Of a stretch of DNA of 23,686 nt, positions 15,969 through 23,293 are shown piece after piece. The notes under the pieces are model-generated. The model saw only the letters and a list, made by a program, of their open reading frames with translations. It did no database searches and was not told where the DNA came from. The translations under genes were made by a program, and so were the position numbers. How positions within the stretch are numbered: the stretch's first letter is position 1; each line of letters starts with the position of its first letter. Where the stretch lies: the NCBI GenBank assembly GCA_934230325.1, contig CAKQEP010000015.1, forward strand, positions 1-23,686. The letters run 5' to 3'. The stretch is from an uncultured Clostridia bacterium. Its GTDB lineage: Bacteria > Bacillota > Clostridia > Christensenellales > CAG-314.

Positions 15969-16556
15969 TCAAGCCTGTTTGCCGTTAAAATCCATCATAA
16001 CTTTGTCTATATCCGCGCCAAAACAAAACTCCGTCAACGCGTCGGCGGCAAGGTCGTACGCCTTATCCAAAATCTGTTGCGTTTCCGACGGAATTTTGCT
16101 CAATACGTAATCCATCAACGCCATATCGGGCAAAACGGGACGGCTTATCCCTATGCGCAAACGGTATACGTTTTGCGTGCCGACGTTGGCAATTACGTTG
16201 AGCATGCCGTTGTGACTTCCGCCGCTGCCTTCCTTGCGAATACGAAGTTTTCCTACGGGCAAATCGGCGTCGTCGTACACTATAATACAGTTTTGTTGCT
16301 CTATTTTGTACTTGTTAACCAACTCGCGAACGCTTTCTCCCGACAAGTTCATATAGGTAATGGGCTTTGCTATTATTACCTTTACGCCGTCCTTTTTGAC
16401 GTGCGCCGTCAACGCGCGACATTCTCCTTTGTCAAAATCCGCGCCGAGTTTTTTTGCAAGTCTATTGACCGCGCCAAAACCAACGTTGTGAAATGTATTT
16501 TGATATTTTTCGTCGGGATTGCCCAGACCGACAACCAAAACCGTTTTTTGTTTCAT
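15969..16556 (-). CDS. pth: Peptidyl-tRNA hydrolase
   Basis: Pth frees tRNA from peptidyl-tRNA that has dropped off the ribosome, an essential recycling step in the cytoplasm. The 195-residue length fits the bacterial family. Signature positions are present: VVGLGNPDEKY with N13, the catalytic H23 in TFHNVGF, N70 in TYMNLSG, D95/D96 in VYDDADLPVG, and N116 in GSGGSHNG. The ATG at 16554-16556 is the natural start and matches family N termini. It has no ribosome binding site, and an extended -10 TATAAT ends only 7 bp upstream, so the mRNA is probably leaderless. mfd follows on the same strand. Confidence 0.97.
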   Translation of the reverse strand: MKQKTVLVVGLGNPDEKYQNTFHNVGFGAVNRLAKKLGADFDKGECRALTAHVKKDGVKVIIAKPITYMNLSGESVRELVNKYKIEQQNCIIVYDDADLPVGKLRIRKEGSGGSHNGMLNVIANVGTQNVYRLRIGISRPVLPDMALMDYVLSKIPSETQQILDKAYDLAADALTEFCFGADIDKVMMDFNGKQA

Positions 16557-16563
16557 ATATTAA

Positions 16564-16593
16564 ATTATACCACAATTTTGTCGCGATTTGCAA
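16564..16593 (-). promoter_or_regulatory. Extended -10 promoter of pth (leaderless)
   Basis: On the minus strand TTGCAA, 18 bp, then TGG-TATAAT (the -10 hexamer is 16564-16569). Seven bases remain before the pth ATG, which places the transcript start at or next to the start codon. Confidence 0.7.
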
Positions 16594-16692
16594 TAATATC
16601 GACCGCAATCGCCAAAAATTGTCAAGCGGCAACTCAAAAAAAACAAAAAATATCCGCCGCGTCGGACGAGGGAAAAGTTTCAATTAAAATTT

Positions 16693-16727
16693 AAACCGCG
16701 CATAACAAATGAAAGCGCGGTTTTTTT
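16693..16727 (+). terminator. Hairpin with T-run between pth promoter region and the DUF2804 gene
   Basis: A perfect 9-bp GC-rich stem (16693-16701 with 16715-16723) followed by seven Ts on the plus strand. On the minus strand the hairpin is followed by AAATTTT, a poorer tract. It lies after the DUF2804 stop and probably ends that minus-strand transcript; in the plus direction there is no gene to terminate, so it could block antisense reading. Confidence 0.6.
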
Positions 16728-16757
16728 GTAAATTATCGTGCGTATCGTACAAAGTTT

Positions 16758-17837
16758 TTAAAACAACATGGTTTTGTCTTCCCCCATACCCATAAGTCCG
16801 TCAAGACTGATTTTGTTGCCGTCTTCGTCTCTGAGATAGCCGCTCAACTCGCCAAACGTTATGTAATACTCGATTTTTACCACCATCGCGTGTACTTCCA
16901 TTTCGAAAATATCCTTGACGGTAAAGGTAAGATTTACCATGTCGTGGGCGTCTTTTACACGCCACGTATCGTCTTTTTTAAACTTTTTGGTGGGATTGTC
17001 ACGCTCAAAAACGACGGGCGGCAAAAGACTTGTTTTCCCCTCTAACCATATAAGATTTTCGTTGTAGTCCTCCTGCGAGATACTTTGGTTGCGCGTCAGG
17101 TTGAAAGCAAAATATTTTTGCTCGCCGTTGAGAGTTCTGCCCAACGTCGTCACCCAGTCAAAGTGCATTTTGCGGGGGTAATACCCGCGATGGTCGTCGA
17201 TAATGGCGGTAGAATTTTCCGTACACAAAAAATCTTCGCCGTTAAACGTTATTTTGCCTTCCGCCTTAAAAAAATCTTTTTGACTGTAAAGCGGACGGTT
17301 TTTGCCGAAAGGAATACTTACGACGCTCGGCTTGCTCACTCTCGTAAGGTTTAGGTCGTATTGCAAAGTCTGACCTTCCTTGTTTTTGTGAACTCCGCAA
17401 AGCGCGCATTTTCCCTCGTCGAGATTGTTTACGTACCTGATAAATCCGTTTTTGTGCTTTGCCTCCGCAACGCTGCCGCCAACGAGGTTTGGCGCGATAA
17501 CGGTTTTTTTGCTTGGTAAGTTAGTCTGCCATTTGTATGCTTTTTGCGTGCGTTTGTCGTAAAAAACGTTGAGATTAAGCCCAAATATGCCCATATCGCA
17601 CACGACGCATAACAAAACGCCGTTGTCAAAGTGAATTTCCGTCGCTTCCCACAACGTCAACTTTTTTTTGTTGAAACATTGAGGCAGACGCGTGGGTTTT
17701 TTGGCGTCTACCAAATTTAAATGGACAAATTCCTTATCAAAAGTGCCAAATTCGCAAACGCCGTCTTTGTTGACTATGCTTTTTGGCGTAGGTACGCTGC
17801 GGCGTTTTTCGCTGATAAACTTGCCGTATTCTCCCAT
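16758..17837 (-). CDS. DUF2804 family protein
   Basis: A 359-residue soluble-looking protein with no signal peptide. It matches the pattern of the DUF2804 family: a conserved HRGYYPRKMHFDW motif at about 216-228, followed by a large GEQKYFAFNLTRNQS-type beta segment, and a strongly beta-rich composition throughout. Cysteines at about 144 and 147 (CALC) form a CxxC pair that might bind metal or be redox active. The function of the family is unknown; members are sometimes compared with lipocalin-like or carotenoid-hydratase-like folds, which is not testable here. The start is ATG with GGAGG 11 nt upstream, a rather long spacing. It has a consensus promoter and stands as its own unit between pth and the HAD/proS genes. 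Confidence 0.82.
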   Translation of the reverse strand: MGEYGKFISEKRRSVPTPKSIVNKDGVCEFGTFDKEFVHLNLVDAKKPTRLPQCFNKKKLTLWEATEIHFDNGVLLCVVCDMGIFGLNLNVFYDKRTQKAYKWQTNLPSKKTVIAPNLVGGSVAEAKHKNGFIRYVNNLDEGKCALCGVHKNKEGQTLQYDLNLTRVSKPSVVSIPFGKNRPLYSQKDFFKAEGKITFNGEDFLCTENSTAIIDDHRGYYPRKMHFDWVTTLGRTLNGEQKYFAFNLTRNQSISQEDYNENLIWLEGKTSLLPPVVFERDNPTKKFKKDDTWRVKDAHDMVNLTFTVKDIFEMEVHAMVVKIEYYITFGELSGYLRDEDGNKISLDGLMGMGEDKTMLF

Positions 17838-17909
17838 AAAAAATCTGACCTCCGTTTTTTTAAAATCGCTTGAATGGTTTTATCTTTTCTCGTTTGTATC
17901 GCTTTTTTT

Positions 17910-17938
17910 ATTATACCAAAAATCCCGTACTTTGTCAA
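17910..17938 (-). promoter_or_regulatory. Consensus promoter of the DUF2804 gene
   Basis: On the minus strand a perfect TTGACA (17933-17938), 17 bp, perfect TATAAT (17910-17915) preceded by TGG (extended -10). This is the strongest-looking promoter in the window. Its -35 box lies in the loop of the upstream terminator hairpin. Confidence 0.85.
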
Positions 17939-17947
17939 TACGGGATT
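17918..17947 (-). terminator. Terminator of the HAD gene, overlapping the next promoter
   Basis: A perfect 9-bp stem (17921-17929 with 17939-17947) and 9-nt loop, followed on the minus strand by a run of five Ts. It lies directly after the HAD stop codon at 17956. The hairpin and the DUF2804 promoter occupy the same bases. Confidence 0.75.
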
Positions 17948-17955
17948 ATGCCTGT

Positions 17956-18618
17956 TTATTTAGACAAAAAGTCTTTGAGTCGGCAAACGGAATCAAAGCA
18001 ATAGTCGGCGTTTTTGGTCATAAACTCGTTAATTTGCTTTATCGCGTCGCTACTGCTCCAACCGGCGTAAGCAAAGTCCGCGCCCGCCGCTTTAGCCATT
18101 TGGTAACCGCATTTCATATCGTCCACGACGAGAACGTCCGAGCATGCTATCCCCAAACGGCGGCTTATCTCCTGCAAAGGATACGGGCTCGGTTTGCGGC
18201 GCGTTTCTGCGTCGCCCCAACCGAAAATCATAAGCGGCTCAAACCCAAAGTTGTTTTTGTAGTCGCGCGCTATGATTTTTTCGTCCGAGTGGCTGACGAC
18301 GCATATCGGTATTTGTTTTTGACGCAAAACTTGAAATACTTTGTCAAACCCGTCGTAACTTTGCGGGTTTTTGTCCTTGACAAACGCCGTCCAGTCGGCG
18401 TACTGTATCGCTTCTTCCTGCGCGGAAAACTTTAATACGTCTTTGCAAAAATTAAAAAATCCGTACTCGAAACAGTAGGTAACAAACTGCTCCAACGTCA
18501 TATCCGCGTAATCCGGACGCAACTTTTTTAGCGTAAGTATAAACGACGGATAATGTACGTCGGGAGTGGTTTTTACCACCGTGTCGTCGTGGTCAAAAAC
18601 AATGCACTTGTATCTCAT
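17956..18618 (-). CDS. HAD-superfamily phosphatase
   Basis: A 220-residue haloacid dehalogenase-type hydrolase, likely a small-molecule phosphatase of the phosphoglycolate phosphatase/beta-phosphoglucomutase kind. The four HAD motifs are present: nucleophile D9 and general acid D11 in VFDHDDT, S109 in CVVSHSD, K142 in RRKPSP, and D166/D167 in VVDDMKCG. A helical cap domain sits between motifs I and II (about residues 18-95). The exact substrate is not predictable. The start ATG has AAAGG a few bases upstream. It lies 102 bp after proS on the same strand with no clear promoter between them, so the two may be transcribed together. A GTCGGC/GCCGAC stem (18663-18668 with 18684-18689) lies in the gap but has no T-run right after it. 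Confidence 0.9.
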   Translation of the reverse strand: MRYKCIVFDHDDTVVKTTPDVHYPSFILTLKKLRPDYADMTLEQFVTYCFEYGFFNFCKDVLKFSAQEEAIQYADWTAFVKDKNPQSYDGFDKVFQVLRQKQIPICVVSHSDEKIIARDYKNNFGFEPLMIFGWGDAETRRKPSPYPLQEISRRLGIACSDVLVVDDMKCGYQMAKAAGADFAYAGWSSSDAIKQINEFMTKNADYCFDSVCRLKDFLSK

Positions 18619-18720
18619 TTTTTCCTTTGTGATTTTTTCGGTTTTTTGGTCGGTAGGTTGCCGTCGGCGCTGCTTTAAGGTAAGCCGACAAACCTTTCGA
18701 CAACGACGGACAACACCGCC

Positions 18721-20154
18721 TTAATACGCTCTTGCTATTATGACGAGTTTTTTGGCGGGACTGCCGTCTACTACGCATTTGTCGTCGATGGGCGTTTGGT
18801 CAAAAGGCATTACCCTTATCGTCGCTTGATAAAGTTGCTTTATTTTTGCTTCGCACTCGGGTTCTCCGCACCACATAGCCTTGACAAAGTTGCCGCCGTC
18901 CAACGCGGCTTTAAGTTCTTCCATAGAATGAGCTTCAACGACGCGAGAATCGCGGAACGCTTTAGCTTTGTTGTACATATTAAGGCGAATTTCTTTCATT
19001 AAGTCGGTCACGGTCTGCTCGATATTGTCCAGCGACAACGTGAATTTTTCTCCCGTGTCGCGTCTTACTGCCATCGCGACGCCGTTTTGAATGTCGCGCG
19101 GTCCTAATTCCAAACGGAGCGGAACGCCTTTCATTTCGTATTGATTAAACTTCCAGCCCGTCGACTGCTCGCTAAAGTCCCCTTCGCAACGAATCCCCGC
19201 CTTCACGAGCCTGTCAATCAACCGTTTAGCCGCATCCGCAACGCCTTCCTTGTGCATAGCGACGGGAATGACGATAACCTGAACGGGCGCAACGGGCGGC
19301 GGCAATACCAAACCCCTTTGGTCACCGTGAGCCATAATTATCGCGCCAATAAGTCTTGTAGATACGCCCCAACTCGTCTGCCAAACGTACTTGTGCGTAC
19401 CGTCTTTATCCAAATACATTATGTCGTAAGCCTTTGCAAACTTGTCGCCAAAGTGGTGAGTAGTGCCCGCTTGCAAACTTTTTCCGTCTTGCATCATCGC
19501 TTCCATACCAAAAGTCGATTCTGCGCCGGCAAATTTTTCCTTTTCGGTTTTTTGCCCGATAAAAGTGGGCAATGCCAAAACGTTTTCCGCAAACTCGGCG
19601 TAAAGGTGAAGCATATCGATTGTTTCTTTCAAACTTTCCTCGCGCGTCGCGTGTATTGTATGACCTTCCTGCCACAAAAACTCCGAAGTACGCAAAAACG
19701 GGCGCGTCGTTTTTTCCCAACGCAATACGTTTGCCCATTGATTGTATTTCATAGGCAAATCGCGGTAGGACTGAACCCACTTGCTGTACATATCGCATAT
19801 TATCGTTTCGCTCGTGGGACGAATGACCAGCGGCTCGGCAAGCGTTTCGCCGCCCGCTTTAGTAACCATAGCCACTTCCGGAGCAAAACCCTCGACATGC
19901 TCCGCCTCCTTCTGCAACAAAGACAAAGGAATAAGCATAGGAAAGTAACAGTTTTTGTGCCCCGTCGCTTTAAAACGCGCGTCAAGTTGACTCTGAATAT
20001 TCTCCCACACGGCGTACCCGTAAGGACGAATTATCATACAACCCTTTGTCGGACCGTAATCGGCAAGTTCCGTCTTTAAAACCACGTCGGTGTACCATTG
20101 CGGAAAGTTTGTCTTTATGTCTGCAACTTCCTTTACAAATTGTTTTTCTTCCAT
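18721..20154 (-). CDS. proS: Proline--tRNA ligase, archaeal/eukaryote-type
   Basis: Class II aminoacyl-tRNA synthetase that charges tRNA-Pro. The 477-residue length and the lack of the INS editing domain place it in the archaeal/eukaryote-like ProRS group rather than the bacterial type, a form found in a subset of bacteria including clostridia. Visible motifs: the proline/ATP pocket RPTSET (112-117), motif 2 LRWEKTTRPFLRTSEFLWQE (144-163), and motif 3 GVSTRLIGAIIMAHGDQRGL. The C-terminal extension ends in AY, as in this group, where the terminal tyrosine reaches the active site; its cysteines (WCGEPEC) may bind zinc. The start ATG has only a distant AAGG motif. No T-box leader is visible in the 100-bp upstream gap. 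Confidence 0.96.
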   Translation of the reverse strand: MEEKQFVKEVADIKTNFPQWYTDVVLKTELADYGPTKGCMIIRPYGYAVWENIQSQLDARFKATGHKNCYFPMLIPLSLLQKEAEHVEGFAPEVAMVTKAGGETLAEPLVIRPTSETIICDMYSKWVQSYRDLPMKYNQWANVLRWEKTTRPFLRTSEFLWQEGHTIHATREESLKETIDMLHLYAEFAENVLALPTFIGQKTEKEKFAGAESTFGMEAMMQDGKSLQAGTTHHFGDKFAKAYDIMYLDKDGTHKYVWQTSWGVSTRLIGAIIMAHGDQRGLVLPPPVAPVQVIVIPVAMHKEGVADAAKRLIDRLVKAGIRCEGDFSEQSTGWKFNQYEMKGVPLRLELGPRDIQNGVAMAVRRDTGEKFTLSLDNIEQTVTDLMKEIRLNMYNKAKAFRDSRVVEAHSMEELKAALDGGNFVKAMWCGEPECEAKIKQLYQATIRVMPFDQTPIDDKCVVDGSPAKKLVIIARAY

Positions 20155-20171
20155 AATATTTGTTTACCTTT

Positions 20172-20198
20172 TTAGATAGTCTCAAAAAATTAGATAGT
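20172..20198. repeat. Two 9-bp direct repeats upstream of proS
   Basis: TTAGATAGT occurs at 20172-20180 and again at 20190-20198, an 18-bp period, between the upstream terminator and proS. The spacing would place both on nearly the same face of the DNA, so they could bind a regulator, but nothing more supports this. No convincing proS promoter hexamers were found here. Confidence 0.35.
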
Positions 20199-20202
20199 TT
20201 TT

Positions 20203-20235
20203 AAAAAAACCGACGCCGACACAATGCCGGCGCCG
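20203..20235 (-). terminator. Terminator of the lipoprotein gene upstream of proS
   Basis: An 11-bp stem with two G-U pairs (20225-20235 with 20211-20221, loop of three), followed on the minus strand by a run of seven Ts. It is 19 bp past the lipoprotein stop codon. Confidence 0.85.
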
Positions 20236-20253
20236 TATGATTTACCGTGTTTG

Positions 20254-21666
20254 TTACTCGGCTTTTTTGGTGTAAATGCCGATAAACGATTCTTTGACGT
20301 CCTCGCCGGAATCAACGATTTTTGCGCAGTTGAGATACGTTTCGCTGTTTTCGGTGCTGCCGAAGAAAAGAACGTAACTACCGTAAATATCGTAAGTCGC
20401 CCAGTTTACGCCGTTTGTTTTTGAAGAAATCTTTACGCCTTTGATTTGTTCGCCTTCTCCGAGATTGACGTAGTTAAGTCCGTCTGTGACATAAAACAGT
20501 TTGCCGTTTTTGACCGCAACCAAAGTGGGCGCGCTCGACGCGTACATAACTTTTTCCGTCGTTTTTGCCGCTATGTCGTACAAGCAAACGTATTTTTCGG
20601 AACTGTTGTAAAATGCGATTTTGTTGCCGAAAGCAATACCGCCGCTACTCAAAAGATTTTCTCTCGTGATAAGATAACTTTCTCCGCTTGTAGCAAAACT
20701 TGCGTCTTTGGCGCCAACGGAAATGCGATAAAGTCCGCTTCTGCCAAGTTTGTCGGCGTCCGCAACGGAAAAGTAAATGTATCCGTCGTAAACGTTGCTC
20801 ACCGACAACGACGCTCCGTAAGAAACGTCTTGCCCTTCGCCTTGCTTGCCAGTGATAACTTCCGTCACGGAATCCGCGCCGAGTTTATACGCGCAAATAA
20901 CGTTGTATGCCAACGTCGTTTCCGTCGCTTGATTCTCGTCCTTTTCTACCACTTTGCGGGTGATAACCATCATACCTTCGTTTAACGCCGCATACGTAAA
21001 CGTAACGTTGTCGCAAATCTCTTTTGCGGCGGGCTTTGCTGCCGTCAAAACAACGTTGTAAAGTTTGCTGTCCGCAACGTACGCAAGACAAACGTCGTTG
21101 CCGTTTTTCGCAAGCAACGTCTGATAGTTGTTGCCCGTGACGGTGTAAAGACGTTTGGTGTCCGTTCCGTCCAACTTGACGCTCATAACGTCAATGTACG
21201 CGTTTTGAACCTTTCCGTTTTTGTCGGTCGTGGTGGACGGCGTAAAGTAGTAAAGTCTGTCGTCAAAAATGTAAATTCCGTTGGCGTCAGACGCTGTTGT
21301 CGTCGCTGTGAAAACCGCTTTGGGCGCAAGTATCTCTATCTTGCCTTCCGCCGCCGATTTGTATTCTTCAGAACCGAAATCAAGCCCCGCAAATTCACCC
21401 TGCGCAAGCAATGCCGTCTTGACTCTGCATATCGCGCCGTACGTGACTTTGCCAAAAGTGTTGTCGCCGGTATACGTGTCTACGTTGCCGTTGATAAAGT
21501 AGGTGTACCCCTTATAACTAACGGATACGCCGCCGTTGCTTTCGAGATCGCCGGACATAGACTCGACTTTGAGCGCGTCAAACTTGAAACTTTCGCTCGC
21601 GCAACCAGCCAAAAGGCATACGCAAGCAATCAATAAGGAAATAAATACAATTATCTTTTTGGTCAT
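20254..21666 (-). CDS. Cell-surface lipoprotein, likely beta-propeller
   Basis: A 470-residue exported lipoprotein of unknown function. Residues 1-22 are a leader with lipobox LLAGC (C22 lipidated). The mature part is beta-rich with recurring YxY, IYIFDDRLYYF, DGYIYFSVAD, GKLFYVTDG and YGSYVLFFG segments about 40-60 residues apart, a pattern like the DUF5050 or prolow-density-receptor-type beta-propellers found in clostridial lipoproteins. No catalytic motif was seen. The start ATG at 21664-21666 was chosen over a longer frame because AGGAG lies 6 nt upstream and the leader begins there (MTKKIIVF). It has its own promoter and terminator and is therefore a single-gene unit. Confidence 0.82.
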   Translation of the reverse strand: MTKKIIVFISLLIACVCLLAGCASESFKFDALKVESMSGDLESNGGVSVSYKGYTYFINGNVDTYTGDNTFGKVTYGAICRVKTALLAQGEFAGLDFGSEEYKSAAEGKIEILAPKAVFTATTTASDANGIYIFDDRLYYFTPSTTTDKNGKVQNAYIDVMSVKLDGTDTKRLYTVTGNNYQTLLAKNGNDVCLAYVADSKLYNVVLTAAKPAAKEICDNVTFTYAALNEGMMVITRKVVEKDENQATETTLAYNVICAYKLGADSVTEVITGKQGEGQDVSYGASLSVSNVYDGYIYFSVADADKLGRSGLYRISVGAKDASFATSGESYLITRENLLSSGGIAFGNKIAFYNSSEKYVCLYDIAAKTTEKVMYASSAPTLVAVKNGKLFYVTDGLNYVNLGEGEQIKGVKISSKTNGVNWATYDIYGSYVLFFGSTENSETYLNCAKIVDSGEDVKESFIGIYTKKAE

Positions 21667-21700
21667 ATCGTACTCCTGTTGTAATTTTGCATACTTCACT

Positions 21701-21729
21701 ATTATAAACGCACAAACGGTTTTTTGCAA
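21701..21729 (-). promoter_or_regulatory. Promoter of the beta-propeller-like lipoprotein gene
   Basis: On the minus strand TTGCAA (21724-21729), 17 bp, perfect TATAAT (21701-21706), about 35 bp upstream of the ATG. Confidence 0.78.
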
Positions 21730-21871
21730 GTATTTTATCGTAAAAAACATGACTTTAACAAATCAAATTTTAAAAATTGTTTTCAAAGGGGCTGTTTTTG
21801 GCGTTGACGATTGTTTTTTTGCGCTTTTCCGTCCGCCGATTTATGCCTAAACTTTCCCTAAAAGTAAATTA

Positions 21872-21982
21872 TTTATATACGAGCAATGGTGTTTTAGTTG
21901 TCATTGCGAAGTGTAAATTTGCAATGGTAGTACCCCATAGTCCCCCAAAACCCCGTCAAAATGAAAGCATTTTGACGGGGTT
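21872..21982. repeat. Intergenic repeat element, copy A, with 15-bp hairpin
   Basis: This noncoding element matches 23116-23214 over most of its length (shared words include ACGAGC, TTGTCATT, TTTGCAATGG, AGTACCC, CCGTCAAAAT and GCATTTTG). It ends in a perfect 15-bp stem (21949-21963 with 21968-21982, loop AAAG). On the plus strand the hairpin is followed within a few bases by TTTTTTTT, so it can also act as a terminator. The neighbouring 21730-21871 shows nothing recognisable. Confidence 0.65.
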
Positions 21983-22069
21983 GATAGTTTTTTTTAGTTT
22001 GAATTGTTTAAAAAGGGCAGAAAGTATCGCCAAAACGGTATTTGCCTGCAAAGCAAACTTCCCAAAATG

Positions 22070-22109
22070 AAAAAATACCGCTTTTGCCTTATTTTTTGGC
22101 AAAAACGGT
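22070..22109 (-). terminator. Terminator of the 304-residue unknown protein gene
   Basis: A 12-bp stem with one mismatch (22077-22088 with 22098-22109) followed on the minus strand by ATTTTTTC. It is 12 bp past the stop codon. Confidence 0.7.
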
Positions 22110-22121
22110 AGGTCAAACAAG

Positions 22122-23036
22122 TTAAGCGGCGGCTTTGCGCATTTTTCCGTCTTGCGCAGATTGTAAAACCAGACAGAAAGTGACCTTTTTGCCTTCTTCC
22201 GTCACTGTTAGTTGTCGGCATAAACTTTCCGTCGGACGATTTTTGGGCAACGCATAACAAATATAGGCGGGACGTCCGCCATCACACAACAAACCCAACG
22301 CAAAAAAATTGCCTTTGCCGTCGGTAATCTTTACAAAAAAACTTTCTTCAAATTCATTCATTAGCGGCGCGTACACGGCATAATCGTCAAAAACTTTCTG
22401 TAACTCGTTTTTTACGCTGTCGTAATACCCTTCGCCGCTTGGGTGGTCGTAAAAATCCTTGAGCGCGTCGGAATATTCCTTTAAACTCACCTTCGCGCGC
22501 CGACTTATTTCTTCCGCGCTTATTACGTCCAAAGCAACTCCGTCGTAATAATTGTCCGCTTTTTGCAAAAATCCGTCGTAATCAACAATTTGAGCGACCG
22601 TCGCAACGGTATCGTCTTTGCTTTTTTGCGGCGTAACCGTTTTGGACAAAACAACGCCTTGTCGATTGCCTTCATTTTGCGATTCGCCGCTGTCGGTTGA
22701 CTTTTTTATCGCCATTTCAAGCAAACTTTTGTACCCGCCCGACGTGTTGCCGCCAAAATATAGCGCGTTTCCCGCGCGAGCGTCAAAAACAAGACAAGCG
22801 GCTTTTTCACACAGCGTGTCGGGTAAGTTAAAGGCAAAATTGTTTAACGCCGACAAATCCTTTACGCAAAATTCACCGTCGCACAATACCGCCGTCTTAA
22901 GCCCTTTTTGACGAGCAAAACCAACGTTAAGCCGCACAGACGTAACTTTGCCGTCGCTCAAAAATACGGCGACGCCTACCGGACGGGTACTGTACCCGTT
23001 TATATCGGACAACAAAACGGTTTTTTTCCTGTACAT
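22122..23036 (-). CDS. Unrecognised two-part protein
   Basis: I do not recognise this 304-residue protein. The N-terminal 110 residues look like a compact beta-rich domain (LLSDINGYSTRPVGVAVF, then LVFDARAGNALYFGG). A polar linker at about 112-150 is rich in S, T, Q, K and D. Residues about 150-215 are acidic and helical. The end (about 225-285: ESFFVKITDGKGNFFALGLL and RPAYICYALP) looks like a second beta domain, perhaps binding a ligand. There is no signal peptide or membrane span, so it is probably cytoplasmic. The ATG at 23034-23036 has no ribosome binding site; a TATACT box ends 11 bp before it, so the mRNA leader would be only a few bases. A 21-bp inverted repeat overlaps that promoter. 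It is single, with its own terminator, and the coding style matches its neighbours. Confidence 0.7.
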   Translation of the reverse strand: MYRKKTVLLSDINGYSTRPVGVAVFLSDGKVTSVRLNVGFARQKGLKTAVLCDGEFCVKDLSALNNFAFNLPDTLCEKAACLVFDARAGNALYFGGNTSGGYKSLLEMAIKKSTDSGESQNEGNRQGVVLSKTVTPQKSKDDTVATVAQIVDYDGFLQKADNYYDGVALDVISAEEISRRAKVSLKEYSDALKDFYDHPSGEGYYDSVKNELQKVFDDYAVYAPLMNEFEESFFVKITDGKGNFFALGLLCDGGRPAYICYALPKNRPTESLCRQLTVTEEGKKVTFCLVLQSAQDGKMRKAAA

Positions 23037-23044
23037 ACTTATAT

Positions 23045-23065
23045 TTTAGTATATGTCATACTAAA
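23045..23065. promoter_or_regulatory. Inverted repeat overlapping the promoter of the unknown gene
   Basis: TTTAGTAT (23045-23052), five bases, ATACTAAA (23058-23065) form a perfect 8-bp inverted repeat. It includes the minus-strand TATACT (23048-23053) that is the best -10 candidate for the gene starting at 23036. This fits an operator for a repressor, although no -35 box was convincing. Confidence 0.45.
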
Positions 23066-23115
23066 AAAATAACCTTTTTTGACGTTTTGACGCCTCTTTT
23101 GTCGTAACACTGCCC

Positions 23116-23214
23116 TTTATACACGAGCGGAAGTGCTTTACTTGTCATTATAAGGAAAAAATTTGCAATGGCAGTACCCTAAAAAACCGTCAAAATAAAA
23201 GCATTTTGTTGGGA
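23116..23214. repeat. Intergenic repeat element, copy B (diverged)
   Basis: Diverged and slightly shorter copy of the element at 21872-21982, in the same orientation. Its terminal hairpin has decayed to about 6 bp (CAAAAT with ATTTTG), and it lacks about ten bases of the C-rich segment found in copy A. The two copies flank the unknown gene at 22122-23036. Confidence 0.6.
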
Positions 23215-23293
23215 GCCGATATACTTTTTACCTATATGCATTTAATAATAAGCGTGTCAATACTTCCGTCTGCACGAGGACCGCTTCCGCGAG

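Noticed and set aside
20155..20253. T-box leader for proS
   Set aside because: The gap is too short and contains neither the T-box core sequence nor an antiterminator; the hairpin there is an ordinary terminator of the preceding gene.
21777..22070. 97-residue plus-strand ORF in the intergenic region
   Set aside because: It begins with a TTG lacking a binding site and runs through the repeat element and terminator hairpins.
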